Of a DNA stretch of 64,000 nucleotides, positions 1 through 8,400 are shown piece by piece; position 1 is the stretch's first letter; every line of letters starts with the position of its first letter. This DNA comes from Methanoplanus limicola DSM 2279 (GTDB lineage: Archaea; Halobacteriota; Methanomicrobia; Methanomicrobiales; Methanomicrobiaceae): the NCBI RefSeq assembly GCF_000243255.1, contig NZ_CM001436.1, positions 2,650,635 through 2,714,634 of the forward strand, given 5' to 3'. Below the pieces are notes generated by a model that saw only the letters and a program-made list of their open reading frames with translations, had not been told where the DNA came from and did not search any database. A program made the position numbers and the translations under genes.

Positions 1-137
1 AAGTAATATCAATTCCCACAAATAACAAAATTGACCAACAATCACCCTTTTTAAGTAGTCCTGTTAATTGGAGCATGATAATACCAGTTGCAACCTCACC
101 AAAAAATTATATATACATATATAATCAAATACCAATT

Positions 138-413
138 ATGACTACTACTGCAAACAGGGCTGATCACTCCCCAAGACTTGATACAATCCTAATGGTCGAA
201 GAATTCATTAAAGAAAACAGCGGAGAATACAAAAAAACTGAGCTATGGAACAATCTCCCTAAAAAAATGATGTATCAGACATTTATGAAAATTATTGATT
301 ATCTAATATCATCCAACAAAATCGGAGCAGATGCAGAAGGATATATTATCTGGATATACAACCCGGAACTTTATAAAAAATATGCTGCACGTGAGGATCT
401 AAGGATAAGATGA
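138..413 (+). CDS. Small winged-helix-like protein, probable antitoxin partner
   Basis: This 91-residue protein is not assigned to a named family. It is rich in charged helices and reads like a compact helix-turn-helix/winged-helix domain. It shares the C-terminal pattern KLIxSNKIGxDAxGYI-W, then ELY-KYAxRxDLRxR, with the protein at 14289-14645, so the two are paralogues. An earlier in-frame ATG exists at position 75, but the homology and hydrophilic N-terminus favour 138. Its stop overlaps the start of the RelE-like gene by four bases (ATGA), which implies translational coupling. The pairing suggests an antitoxin or transcriptional autoregulator. That role is inferred from context only. Confidence 0.55.
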   Translation: MTTTANRADHSPRLDTILMVEEFIKENSGEYKKTELWNNLPKKMMYQTFMKIIDYLISSNKIGADAEGYIIWIYNPELYKKYAAREDLRIR

Positions 414-754
414 AGTGCAGAATTACTTTCTGTGATGATGAACTTAAAAAGCAGTGGGATTCACTTAATACTTCTAAAAAACATTCAGACATTCAACTCT
501 TAAAAGAATTAAACAGTGCATTCGATAAAATTGAACATAATCCATTTTGTGGGAAGAGAATACAAAAAAAACTAATTCCAAAAAGTTTTCAGAAAAAATA
601 CGGCCCATTGGACAACCTTCTGAAGTACAACCTTTCATCTTCCTGGCGGTTATGCTACTATATTACATCTGATGATAACGGAGCAATATCAGTGATTGTC
701 AAATGGATGGATCATAAAGAATATGACAGAACCTTTGGTTATCACTCATCATGA
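410..754 (+). CDS. RelE/ParE-superfamily toxin-like protein
   Basis: This 114-residue basic protein has the fold signature of archaeal RelE/ParE-type toxins. A helical N-terminal half carries KKxW and KxI-HNPFCGKRI motifs. The C-terminal strands read WRLCYYI, then VKWMDHKEYDRTFGY, which is typical of the terminal strand and aromatic/basic residues of the superfamily. Toxins of this kind usually cleave mRNA on the ribosome or inhibit gyrase. Which applies here cannot be read from sequence. The start overlaps the stop of the preceding small helix-turn-helix-like gene, matching the antitoxin-first order of type II modules. Confidence 0.65.
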   Translation: MKCRITFCDDELKKQWDSLNTSKKHSDIQLLKELNSAFDKIEHNPFCGKRIQKKLIPKSFQKKYGPLDNLLKYNLSSSWRLCYYITSDDNGAISVIVKWMDHKEYDRTFGYHSS

Positions 755-769
755 AACCAATTTCTGATA

Positions 770-841
770 TGGACCTGGCGGGATTTGAACCCGCGGCCTT
801 TACGATGCGAACGTAACGATCTACCCCTGATCTACAGGCCC
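770..841 (-). tRNA. tRNA-Ala (CGC)
   Basis: Read on the minus strand, this 72-nt segment folds as a cloverleaf. The 7-bp acceptor stem has a G3-U70 wobble, the hallmark identity element of alanine tRNA. The D stem is GATC/GATC, the anticodon stem is TTACG/CGTAA with loop TTCGCAT (anticodon CGC), and the T arm carries GTTCAAA. The discriminator is A and CCA is not encoded. No intron is seen. Confidence 0.93.
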
Positions 842-1173
842 TGACCAGCAATCCCCCGATAATTGTCAGGCAATTATTGTATGATCTGCATTAATTAAAA
901 CATGCCGGAATTATACAGGTTAATTATTTCAGGTAATTATTCAGGTAATAATTTTGGGCGATAGTCCCCGAACAACAAACCCCACCATCAGAATGCCCGG
1001 TAAAAGGCGTCAAAAAAATATTTCCCGGCCATATTTCAATACAGAAATACGGCAACATCAGATTAAATTCTCAGATAACGAACAGATATCAACCGGAGAT
1101 CGATCATAGATTTTCCGGATAACAATCAGAGATCAACCGGAAATATAAGATATCAAGAAATTCCTGTGAAAAA
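842..1173. other. Intergenic region, no gene recognised
   Basis: This 330-base AT-rich spacer lies between the tRNA-Ala 5' side and the 3' end of tfb. It contains short imperfect repeats of an attattcaggtaatta-like motif near 925-955 and scattered ccggaaat motifs. No open frame or RNA fold was recognised. The tRNA promoter must lie at its left end. Confidence 0.5.
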
Positions 1174-2181
1174 TCACAGAATAATCTCAATATCAAGTTT
1201 CTCTGCAAGTTCTTTGTATCTGTTCCTGATTGTAACCTCAGTCACACCGGCAACCTCGGCAACCTCACGCTGTGTTCTGCGTTCTCCGCCAAGAATTGAC
1301 GAGATATAGATAGCTGCGGCAGCGACACCGGTCGGCCCTCTTCCGCTTGTAAGCTCCTTCTCACCGGCCTGCCTGAGGATCTCAACCGCCCTTGACTGGA
1401 CCTCACCCTTAAGGGTAAGACCTGAACAGAAACGCGGCACATAATCAATAGGAGATGTCGGCAGAAGTTTTAATCCGAGTTCCCTTGAGATAAACCTGTA
1501 TGTCCTTCCGATCTCCTTTCTTGAGACACGGGATACCTCGGCAATCTCATCAAGCGTTCGTGGGACATTGCACTGGCGGCAGGCTGCATAAAGTGCAGCT
1601 GCTGCAACACCCTCAATACTCCTTCCGCGAATGAGATTCTTCTCAACAGCGTCACGATAGACTACAGCCGCAGTCTCACGGACATTCCTTGGAAGACCAA
1701 GAGCAGATGCCATACGGTCAAGTTCAGATAGTGCAAATGCAAGGTTTCTCTCCGTAGCATTTGATACACGAATCCTCCTCTGCCATTTACGCAGACGGTA
1801 AAGCTGTGCACGGTTCTTTGAAGAGATTGCACGGCCATAGGAGTCACGGTTTCTCCAGTCGATCATTGTTGAAAGACCCTTGTCGTGAATTGTGAAGGTC
1901 ATCGGTGCACCGACACGTGAACGCTTCATCCTCTGGTCATGATCGAAGGCACGCCACTCAGGACCGCGGTCAATAAACTCCTCTTCAAGAACAAGACCAC
2001 AGTTCTGACAGGTCAGCTCAGCACGTTCATAATCCTGCACAAGCTGGCGGCTTCCACACTCAGGACAGACAGTCTTTGTGGAACTCTCGTGCTTATTCTT
2101 TACCTTCTCAACCGTAGTTGTTCTGTTCTTAAGTGCCTCTCTCTGGCTCTGGAGTTGTTTAAGTTTTTCAAGTTCCTGCAT
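1174..2181 (-). CDS. tfb: Transcription initiation factor IIB (TFB)
   Basis: TFB bridges TBP at the promoter to archaeal RNA polymerase and sets the start site. The 335-residue protein has an N-terminal zinc ribbon (CPEC at residues 39-42, CQNC at 58-61). A B-reader/linker follows with the conserved GPEWRAFD and RSRVGAPMT segments, then two cyclin-like repeats (about 130-215 and 225-310). The C-terminal helix-turn-helix ([19 protein letters not shown]) contacts the BRE. Length is standard. It lies 18 bases downstream of gar1 on the same strand, an arrangement common in methanogens, so the two are probably co-transcribed. Confidence 0.97.
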   Translation of the reverse strand: MQELEKLKQLQSQREALKNRTTTVEKVKNKHESSTKTVCPECGSRQLVQDYERAELTCQNCGLVLEEEFIDRGPEWRAFDHDQRMKRSRVGAPMTFTIHDKGLSTMIDWRNRDSYGRAISSKNRAQLYRLRKWQRRIRVSNATERNLAFALSELDRMASALGLPRNVRETAAVVYRDAVEKNLIRGRSIEGVAAAALYAACRQCNVPRTLDEIAEVSRVSRKEIGRTYRFISRELGLKLLPTSPIDYVPRFCSGLTLKGEVQSRAVEILRQAGEKELTSGRGPTGVAAAAIYISSILGGERRTQREVAEVAGVTEVTIRNRYKELAEKLDIEIIL

Positions 2182-2199
2182 ATTTGTATCACCGAAATA

Positions 2200-2433
2200 T
2201 TATTTTGTGTAGAGTTTTTCACCGGCTATGCGATTCTTTGTGCTCCTGCAGCTGACAGTCGCATAAGGCTTTTTTATATTCCCGTATATCTCAACCAGTT
2301 TACCGACAGGTTTTTGTCTCCTGTCAACAACATCTGAATAGAGACGTGGAAGCTGAGCCGCATCACAGTTTATTACCAAAAGATGCTCACTTTGAATAAA
2401 TTGTACATTGCCTGCCAACTTCAAAAAAATCAT
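2200..2433 (-). CDS. gar1: H/ACA ribonucleoprotein protein Gar1
   Basis: This 77-residue protein matches archaeal Gar1, a small beta-barrel subunit of the H/ACA guide-RNP that converts uridine to pseudouridine in rRNA. Recognisable features are the early strand NVQFIQSEHLLVI, the KPVGKLVEIYGNIKKPYATV core that docks onto Cbf5, and a short basic tail. Other partners (Cbf5, Nop10, L7Ae) are not in the window. The gene precedes tfb on the same strand. A TATA-like tatatatatt lies about 40 bases upstream of the start. Confidence 0.88.
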   Translation of the reverse strand: MIFLKLAGNVQFIQSEHLLVINCDAAQLPRLYSDVVDRRQKPVGKLVEIYGNIKKPYATVSCRSTKNRIAGEKLYTK

Positions 2434-2470
2434 TCCTTAAAATCCGGGTAACTGGCGATAATTCGCAACC

Positions 2471-2480
2471 TATATATATT
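2471..2480 (-). promoter_or_regulatory. TATA-like element for gar1-tfb
   Basis: The run tatatatatt lies 38-47 bases upstream of the gar1 ATG on the minus strand, inside the 97-base gap separating it from the PHP gene. Its position fits an archaeal TATA box with a short 5' leader. This is a positional inference. Confidence 0.45.
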
Positions 2481-2530
2481 TATTCTTAAACTATAAAAAG
2501 ATTTCGTGAATATTTATATAATAATTAACT

Positions 2531-3172
2531 TCAGAACAGCCAGCTGATATTTTCCATAGATAATATACTATTTGAAGTTTTTTCATCCATCCCGGCACCC
2601 ATGGCAACCGCCCTTCGCGCGTATGAATCCATCAGATCCCCCGGCCCGTGTGCATCGGAGTCCACAACAATCCGGCAGCCGCATAACTCTGCAACCTTTA
2701 AAACATGACCGTTTGTCCGGTTATGTCCGCCCCTTGACGTAATCTCAACGGCAACACCGTTCTCAGCCGCCAGAAGGCCCTCATTTTCAGTTATAAAGCC
2801 AGGATGAGCTAAGACATCAACATCAGGACAGCTGCATGCAGCCAGATTAGTCCCTGGGCAGACCGGCTCAGTGACAGTTTCGCCATGCACAATAACAACC
2901 CCTGCACCCTCATCCCTTGCCCGCCCTGCAAGCCGTGCAATCTCACCGGGAGGAACATGGGTAATCTCAACTCCGGCAATCACATTCACGCCATAAAGAG
3001 ACGATGAACCGATAACCTCAAGGAGAGACGAGAGTACAGAAGAGATATTAGAGGCATCCACATGGTCCGTAATACCTATTGTCCTGTAGCCCAGAACAGA
3101 AGCTCTCCTCACAAGTTCGGAAGGTAAAAGCTCCCCGTCTGAAAAAACAGTGTGGGTATGAAGGTCGTACAT
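2531..3172 (-). CDS. PHP-domain metal-dependent phosphoesterase
   Basis: This 213-residue protein is a compact PHP domain. The metal-binding motifs appear in order: DLHTHT at residues 3-8 followed by SDG, GITDHVDA near 35-42, a VIVHGE segment, DVLAHPG, and the C-terminal DSDAHGPGD. These place it among histidinol-phosphatase/YcdX-type hydrolases acting on a phosphate ester. The substrate cannot be deduced. It starts two bases after the srp19 stop codon, so it is co-transcribed with srp19, an association that gives no clear functional hint. Confidence 0.8.
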   Translation of the reverse strand: MYDLHTHTVFSDGELLPSELVRRASVLGYRTIGITDHVDASNISSVLSSLLEVIGSSSLYGVNVIAGVEITHVPPGEIARLAGRARDEGAGVVIVHGETVTEPVCPGTNLAACSCPDVDVLAHPGFITENEGLLAAENGVAVEITSRGGHNRTNGHVLKVAELCGCRIVVDSDAHGPGDLMDSYARRAVAMGAGMDEKTSNSILSMENISWLF

Positions 3173-3174
3173 CT

Positions 3175-3444
3175 TTATTTTGCCCCGATCCCGGCAGCTA
3201 TCTTCTTTAAAAGTTCCTCTTTAGGCCCCAAATATTTTACACGAACCCGGCCCTTCTTCTCCAGCCAGAACGCAGGATGGCTCTTCTCCTCGACAACCGG
3301 ATTTAAACCGGCTTTTTTCACCGCAGAAACTATCAAATTCAGATCAGGAGACTGGACTGCAAGATCTTTCGGCACGCGCCTACCCTCACTGCGCTTCAGT
3401 TTCTGATCAAAATAACAGGGATAAATGACCAGCTCTTTTTTCAT
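3175..3444 (-). CDS. srp19: Signal recognition particle 19 kDa protein
   Basis: SRP19 binds the tips of helices 6 and 8 of 7S RNA and prepares it for SRP54 in membrane protein targeting. The 89-residue protein has the expected N-terminal YPCYFDQKLKRSEGRRVPK segment, in which the RSEGRR loop contacts RNA. It continues with LNLIVSAVKKAGLNPVVEEKSHPAFWLEKKGRVRV, characteristic of the archaeal family, and a Lys-rich end. Length is normal. It heads a two-gene unit with the PHP gene and is transcribed divergently from hypB. Confidence 0.93.
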   Translation of the reverse strand: MKKELVIYPCYFDQKLKRSEGRRVPKDLAVQSPDLNLIVSAVKKAGLNPVVEEKSHPAFWLEKKGRVRVKYLGPKEELLKKIAAGIGAK

Positions 3445-3497
3445 AAATAATATATGACAGGTGCACTTATTAACAGATCCCAGTCAAAATAGATCTT

Positions 3498-4145
3498 ATG
3501 CATCATATTGACGTAAGCATCGAAAAAGACGTATTCGATGCTAACAACAAACTTGCACATAAGAACTTCCACAGGTTAAAGGAGAACAATATAAGAGCCA
3601 TAGACCTTCTTGGTGCAATAGGATCAGGAAAAACAGCCCTCATAGAAAAAATTGTCCCTGAACTGAAGAAGAGAGGCATAAGAGCCGGAGCAATAGCAGG
3701 GGATGTCTGGGGAGACGACGACTTCAAAAGGATTGTCGATACCGGAATTCCGGCTGTAAACGCAAACACAGGAAAAGAATGCCACCTGGACGCACATCTG
3801 GTGGAGCATTCAATTGAGAAACTTCCGCTTGAGGATATTGACATACTATTTATAGAAAATGTAGGCAACATGGTCTGCCCGACTGACTTTCAGCTGGGCG
3901 CAGAGAAGAGAGTCGTTGTGGTGAGCACAACCGAAGGCGATGATGTCGTAAATAAGCACCCGATGATGTTTAGAAACGGCAATATTGCGGTTATAAACAA
4001 GACAGATCTCGCAGATTACGTGGATTGTAACATCTCAAGAATGGAGGACGACATCCACAAATATAACCCGGTAATGCCCGTATTCAGAACCAATATGAAA
4101 ACCGGAGACGGAATAGCCGAACTTACAGATGAGATACTCCGGTAA
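3498..4145 (+). CDS. hypB: Hydrogenase nickel incorporation GTPase HypB
   Basis: HypB is a SIMIBI-class GTPase that helps load nickel into [NiFe] hydrogenases, acting with HypA. The 215-residue protein has the P-loop GAIGSGKT. Metal-site residues lie in GKECHLDAH and NVGNMVCPTDF, the switch region is VVSTTEGDD, and the base-specificity motif is NKTD. The His-rich N-terminal nickel store and the CxxCGC motif of some bacterial HypBs are absent, as is usual in methanogens. No hypA or hydrogenase structural genes are adjacent. The 53-base gap to srp19 must hold divergent promoters. Confidence 0.95.
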   Translation: MHHIDVSIEKDVFDANNKLAHKNFHRLKENNIRAIDLLGAIGSGKTALIEKIVPELKKRGIRAGAIAGDVWGDDDFKRIVDTGIPAVNANTGKECHLDAHLVEHSIEKLPLEDIDILFIENVGNMVCPTDFQLGAEKRVVVVSTTEGDDVVNKHPMMFRNGNIAVINKTDLADYVDCNISRMEDDIHKYNPVMPVFRTNMKTGDGIAELTDEILR

Positions 4146-4264
4146 CGTTTGCGGTTAGGTTAAATATTTTCAGGATGAATATATATAGCAATTCAGGTGA
4201 ATGGAAAAGCCGGACAATGACCGGAATTTCCGACAACCAAATTATAACTTAAAGGTGTAATAAA

Positions 4265-4642
4265 ATGCTCTGGCAAGGTAAATCAGTAAGGACAGAGACA
4301 GGAGGACGTGTCCACCTCTCACGCAAGAAGAGAAGAGTAGAAATCGGAAGAGCACCGGCAGAGACCGTAATCGGTGAAGTACGCAACAAAAAAATCAGGA
4401 CATTTGGCGGAAACCAGAAGATCCGTTCACTCAGGGCAAACATTGCAAATGTTGCAGATCCAAAGACAGGCGTAACAAAGAAAGCTGAGATCCAGACAGT
4501 GGAAGAAAACGCTGCAAACCCGAACTACGTCCGCCGTAACCTTTTAACAAAGGGCGCTGTAATAAGGACTGAACTCGGCAGAGCAAAAGTAGTCTCAAGA
4601 CCAGGTCAGGACGGCGTTGTAAACGCAGTTCTTATCGAATAA
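4265..4642 (+). CDS. rps8e: Small ribosomal subunit protein S8e
   Basis: This 125-residue protein is the archaeal/eukaryotic ribosomal protein S8e of the small subunit body. The diagnostic start [15 protein letters not shown] is followed by a basic RKKRR stretch, then [16 protein letters not shown] and the C-terminal [22 protein letters not shown] end. A GGTG ribosome-binding site sits about 8 bases before the ATG. A TATA-like gaatatatata near 4180 could drive it. The gene is monocistronic, since a T-run follows immediately and the next 570 bases carry no gene. Confidence 0.96.
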   Translation: MLWQGKSVRTETGGRVHLSRKKRRVEIGRAPAETVIGEVRNKKIRTFGGNQKIRSLRANIANVADPKTGVTKKAEIQTVEENAANPNYVRRNLLTKGAVIRTELGRAKVVSRPGQDGVVNAVLIE

Positions 4643-4650
4643 TCTTTTTT
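4643..4650 (+). terminator. T-run terminator after S8e
   Basis: The stop codon is followed directly by tctttttt and a second pyrimidine-rich run (ctttctttc). This is the typical intrinsic archaeal termination signal, with no strong hairpin required. Confidence 0.55.
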
Positions 4651-4659
4651 AACTTTCTT

Positions 4660-5180
4660 TCAGACCGGAAAAATCCGGTTGTTTCCGTCATGCCTGAAAA
4701 TTACAGCTCTGGCTTTGCTTTGATACACTCCGGAAATACAGTTTTTGCATCTCAGGCCGGCCACGATGAACCCACCTGAGAGTCATAAGTGCGGCCCGCA
4801 GTCAGTTGAGCCGAGTATACATGAGACACCATATTTCCGGAGAAGAAGAGACCGTAGGCCCGTATAATTGCTGCTGAAACGAAGATGAAGAACACCTGTC
4901 CCATCTCTGCACAGCAAAACCGGAATAATTCTTTGCCGCCGGACTACAGAATACCGGAACCGGACTTCCGGAATTTTAAAGTGACGGAATCATCCCGGAA
5001 GAGATAAGATGATAAACCCGCAGAAATGAAGGAAACAGAAATTCACCAAAGTTCCGGTTAAAAAGAAAAAGTCAATCATGAACCAGCCGGTTCACAGATG
5101 ATGGATGAAAAACAGAAGCTTATCATATGATATATTTAACAGACCTTATGAAAGATTTTTCAAAAAAATTTCGCTTCATG
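4660..5180. other. Long intergenic region without recognised gene
   Basis: About 520 bases separate S8e from the next gene. The segment is purine-rich with many copies of a ccgga(a) motif. A 29-codon reading frame from an ATG near 4690 looks non-coding. I searched for tRNA, 7S RNA and box C/D patterns. A cgatgaa motif at about 4762 with a ctga eight bases later is too closely spaced for a convincing sRNA. Nothing is supported here. Confidence 0.4.
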
Positions 5181-5182
5181 AA

Positions 5183-5191
5183 CTATATATA
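5183..5191 (+). promoter_or_regulatory. TATA box, probably leaderless transcript
   Basis: The sequence ctatatata lies about 30 bases upstream of the ATG at 5217. In archaea the start site is about 25 bases downstream of TATA, so the mRNA would begin at or very near the start codon. No ribosome-binding site is visible before that ATG, consistent with a leaderless message. Confidence 0.5.
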
Positions 5192-5216
5192 AAAAAAGAT
5201 CTTAATATTCCTTATA

Positions 5217-5633
5217 ATGCGCAGAATATATCACAGATTTCCTTTGAGATGCGACCTTGACTTTGACGTTGAAATGCCCTTTTATGACGTAATTACAAAG
5301 ATTATCAGCCTGAACAATACACACGCCACTTCAAAGGCAGGCGATGACCTGGTAAAGCTTGCAGTGCGGGTGGATGTTGCAGATAAAAAGACAAATATGA
5401 TCAATGTCGATGAAGTGCCCAATCTTGCGGAGGTCTCAACCGAGACGGTAGATTTCAGGATAAACCTCATTGAAACTATCCTTACAGGAGACAGAAGAAT
5501 ACCACGTGCCGGGACATCATATCTTCTGAAGGTTAAGGAAAACGGAATGGCAACCCAGTGCTTCGTTGTAAAAGAGAGCAGTTCCGGAAGCACAGATGCC
5601 TTTGACATAAAGAAAATAATAACAGGAAAATAA
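5217..5633 (+). CDS. Conserved-looking hypothetical protein
   Basis: I do not recognise this 138-residue acidic, probably cytoplasmic protein. It has no signal peptide or membrane segment. Predicted strands and helices alternate (FDVEMPFYDVITKIISL, LVKLAVRVDVADKK, TVDFRINLIETILTG), suggesting a single alpha/beta domain. It is followed after 10 bases by the DUF2240-like gene, so the two are probably one transcript and may share a role. Codon use matches neighbouring housekeeping genes. No function is proposed. Confidence 0.6.
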   Translation: MRRIYHRFPLRCDLDFDVEMPFYDVITKIISLNNTHATSKAGDDLVKLAVRVDVADKKTNMINVDEVPNLAEVSTETVDFRINLIETILTGDRRIPRAGTSYLLKVKENGMATQCFVVKESSSGSTDAFDIKKIITGK

Positions 5634-5643
5634 AATCAGGTTC

Positions 5644-6102
5644 ATGCTGAAACAGACCATTGCCTCACCTTTTAAGAGTATGAGAAAGGACGGGCTGAAA
5701 AAAAATGAGATAATATATTACCTGACTCTTGACAGAAGATGGATGAATAAGGATCAGGCTGAAAAAGTTATTAAAATCGGCCTTGAAGAGGGCCTTCTGA
5801 CGAAGGAGAAAGATATGTTATCCCCGGCCTTTGATGCATCATCCGTTGAGATACCAATAGGTTTTAAGCCGGGTTCTGAGATCCTGAAAAGAAGAGATCC
5901 TGTGGAGGAGATACTCGGAAGGATTGCAGAGAAGAATAAGGCTGAAATCTCAAAAGTTACGGCTGAGATGAATGAACTTATCAGAGTTAATTTTGACGGG
6001 CATTTAAGTGCAGCTGCCGCATCTGTGATTCTTGCAAGGAAATATGGTGTTCCGTTTGAGGAATACCTTTCAGAGCTTAAAAAACAGGCTAAAGTTACCT
6101 GA
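5644..6102 (+). CDS. DUF2240-like archaeal protein
   Basis: This 152-residue soluble protein resembles the archaeal DUF2240 family. The N-terminal half reads as a winged-helix-like segment (SPFKSMRKDGLKKNEIIYYLTLDRRWMN, then GLLTKEKD). A proline-containing linker with IPIGFKP follows. The C-terminal helical half carries LAARKYGV-like text (SVILARKYGVPFEEYL). No catalytic motif is seen. The family has no established function to my knowledge. It is co-directional with the preceding unknown gene and convergent with the S6e gene. Confidence 0.55.
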   Translation: MLKQTIASPFKSMRKDGLKKNEIIYYLTLDRRWMNKDQAEKVIKIGLEEGLLTKEKDMLSPAFDASSVEIPIGFKPGSEILKRRDPVEEILGRIAEKNKAEISKVTAEMNELIRVNFDGHLSAAAASVILARKYGVPFEEYLSELKKQAKVT

Positions 6103-6135
6103 AATAAACTCCAAAAAAACAAAAAAATATCGTAT

Positions 6136-6540
6136 TTATTCTGCTGCGGCTTCTGCCTCTTCAGGGGCAAAATATGCTGCAAGATCTTTCTTTCCGTATT
6201 CTACAACTTTTGCGTTGATCTGAACGAAATCTGATGTTATCTCAGATGCACGGATCGTCTTTCTCTGGCGCTGTCCGTCATAGGTAGGGCGGAAACCTGT
6301 GCTCTCAGAGAGAAGAAGTTTCCTCTTGCCTGCACCGGGGAGATCCTTTCTTGCCGGAATTCCGGTTCTGTCGGTTGCACCCGTAAGTTCGATCTTATAT
6401 CCTTCAAATCCAAGTGCATCTGCACTTACTGTCTCTCCGAGCTTTTTGCCCATTAATGCGCCTGCCATTGCACCTGCGGCCTCAACTTTATAGGAGATGC
6501 CGGTCTTTGGGTCGGACAGGACTACTTTGAAATCTGCCAT
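6136..6540 (-). CDS. rps6e: Small ribosomal subunit protein S6e
   Basis: This 134-residue protein is the archaeal form of ribosomal protein S6e, which lacks the long phosphorylated C-terminus of eukaryotes. Recognisable features are the start MADFKVVLSDPKTGISYKVE, GKKLGETVSADALGFEGYK, the glycine-rich TGATDRTGIPARKDLPG loop and QRQRKTIRASEIT. The short Ala/Glu-rich tail is typical. It follows the aIF5B gene on the same strand by 57 bases, an arrangement known in archaea, so the pair is likely co-expressed. Confidence 0.95.
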   Translation of the reverse strand: MADFKVVLSDPKTGISYKVEAAGAMAGALMGKKLGETVSADALGFEGYKIELTGATDRTGIPARKDLPGAGKRKLLLSESTGFRPTYDGQRQRKTIRASEITSDFVQINAKVVEYGKKDLAAYFAPEEAEAAAE

Positions 6541-6597
6541 TGATAATATACTCCAATATTTAGTTCTCTATTATTTTGGATTGTAACATTAAAAATG

Positions 6598-8400
6598 CTA
6601 CTTACCCCAGAAGGGATCTTCCTTTCTCTTAATATTTGTAAACTCCTCCAAAACATCAATCATACTGGCGTTTAAGTGCGAAAGCATCTCAGTTTCAAGG
6701 ACTTTTACATGGCGCTCCGGAATTTCGACATACAGAACATCGCCGACATCGATCTGCCGCCCCACAGTTGCGCCTTCAATTGAGATTGCAACCTCTTTGC
6801 CCTCATGCGCCTCCTGGATATTGTCCTGACCGGACTTCATCTGTTTGATCTTTCCGATTCTTCTGCCGTCCGGCAATACGAGGTTTACACCGGTTGTAAG
6901 TTTGCCGCCAAGCACCCTTACACCAACAACGGCCGGGTTGCTCTGCCGGAAGACACAATCCGGAAGAAGTGAGATCTTTGCAGGCATGATGATCTTCTCA
7001 AAGCTCTGCTTTTCCAGCTCACGCCTTGTCTTCTCCTCCCATTCCACGTAGTCATCAATAAGATGATATATGACCTTACTTTCAAAGAGCTGGACATTCT
7101 CTTTTTCTGCCAGTGAGTCTATCGCATCCGGAAGTAGTGGTGTGTTGAATGCCAGGAGTACAGATCGTAATGGGTCGCGTATCGTTGCGACCTCGATTAT
7201 GTCATGCCTGCTTACCGGACCGACCTCCGCCCTGAAGACCGGGATTTCATGCTTTTCAAGCTCTTTGGAAAGAGCTTCAAGTGCACCGATGGTGTCTGCC
7301 TTGATGAATATTCCGTCATCTGAGAGTTTGACCTCTATGTCTTCCATCTCATGGCGGACATTTTCAATAATTTCGTCCCTGTTGCCCTTAATAACCCGGA
7401 AAGGTGATCCGGCAACAGCACCTTCAAGTCCCGGGGCTGCGACCTTAATTCCCCTTGCGGCGTTGACAGATTTTACACGCTCGAATTTATCCTCGGTGAG
7501 AATCTCCTGCATAGGCCTTGGCTGAAGCAGGGACCTCACTTTCGTTGTGATAACTTCGTTATCTCCTCCGACTGCTATCTCGTCCCCCACTTTGAGGCTG
7601 CCGTCGTAGAGAATTACGTCAAGTGTTATACCAAGGCCTTTCTCTTCCTTCACTTCAAGGACAGTGCCGCATCCTGGCCCTTCAACTGTGAGTGCAAGGT
7701 TTTCTGTCATGTAGCGCTGGGCAAGGCCGATCATGACCATTAAAAGATCAGGTATTCCTTCACCGGTTATGCCGCTCACCGGCACTATAGCTACATTTTT
7801 CTGGAAGTCTGAAATCCGGTCATACCTTTCGCAGTTAATTCCACGCTCAGACAGTGCCCCGACAAGCTCATAGATCTTTGTCTCAAGCATCATCTGGACT
7901 CTCTCGTTCTGGGCCTTGTAGCAGGCCGCAAAAGGTGCGTTCTCGTTTACACGCCATCCGTGGATTCTGTCAACCTTTGTCGCCGCAACTACGAAGGGTG
8001 TTTTATAGGATTTCAGTATTTCAAGGGCTTCGATCGTCTGGGGCTGAAAACCTTCATTAATATCGGCAACGAGAATCGCCATGTCGGCAAGTGCACCGCC
8101 CCTGGAACGGAGGGTTGTGAAGGCATGGTGTCCCGGCGTGTCTATGAATAACAGGCCGGGTACGTCGAATTTCACTTTGCCTTTTGTTCCGCTCATCTCC
8201 TCGATTGCATCGAGAGGAACAATTGTTGCACCTATGTGCTGGGTTATTGCGCCAGCTTCCTTATTTACTACTGAAGATCCCCTTATCCTGTCAAGCAGGG
8301 ATGTCTTGCCGTGATCGACGTGACCAAGTACACAGACAATAGGTGTTCTTATCGACCCTTCTGCTTCTGAGTTCCCTGATTTCTTCTTCTTTTTCGCCAT
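6598..8400 (-). CDS. infB: Translation initiation factor aIF5B (IF-2 family)
   Basis: This GTPase promotes subunit joining and initiator tRNA positioning on the ribosome. The 600-residue protein has a Lys-rich N-terminus, then G1 GHVDHGKT (residues 26-33), G3 DTPGH and G4 TKVD (in place of NKxD). Beta-barrel domain II, the domain III region GALEALSKELEKHEIPV and domain IV at the C-terminus complete the archaeal IF2 layout. I start it at the ATG at 8400 because GGAGGGG lies a few bases upstream. An in-frame TTG at 8415 overlaps that site and is less likely. Length is normal for archaea. Confidence 0.96.
   Translation of the reverse strand: MAKKKKKSGNSEAEGSIRTPIVCVLGHVDHGKTSLLDRIRGSSVVNKEAGAITQHIGATIVPLDAIEEMSGTKGKVKFDVPGLLFIDTPGHHAFTTLRSRGGALADMAILVADINEGFQPQTIEALEILKSYKTPFVVAATKVDRIHGWRVNENAPFAACYKAQNERVQMMLETKIYELVGALSERGINCERYDRISDFQKNVAIVPVSGITGEGIPDLLMVMIGLAQRYMTENLALTVEGPGCGTVLEVKEEKGLGITLDVILYDGSLKVGDEIAVGGDNEVITTKVRSLLQPRPMQEILTEDKFERVKSVNAARGIKVAAPGLEGAVAGSPFRVIKGNRDEIIENVRHEMEDIEVKLSDDGIFIKADTIGALEALSKELEKHEIPVFRAEVGPVSRHDIIEVATIRDPLRSVLLAFNTPLLPDAIDSLAEKENVQLFESKVIYHLIDDYVEWEEKTRRELEKQSFEKIIMPAKISLLPDCVFRQSNPAVVGVRVLGGKLTTGVNLVLPDGRRIGKIKQMKSGQDNIQEAHEGKEVAISIEGATVGRQIDVGDVLYVEIPERHVKVLETEMLSHLNASMIDVLEEFTNIKRKEDPFWGK

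Noticed and set aside
4660-5180. Possible box C/D RNA or 7S RNA in the long spacer
   Set aside because: The only C-like and D-like boxes are too close together, and no long pairing expected of 7S RNA was found.
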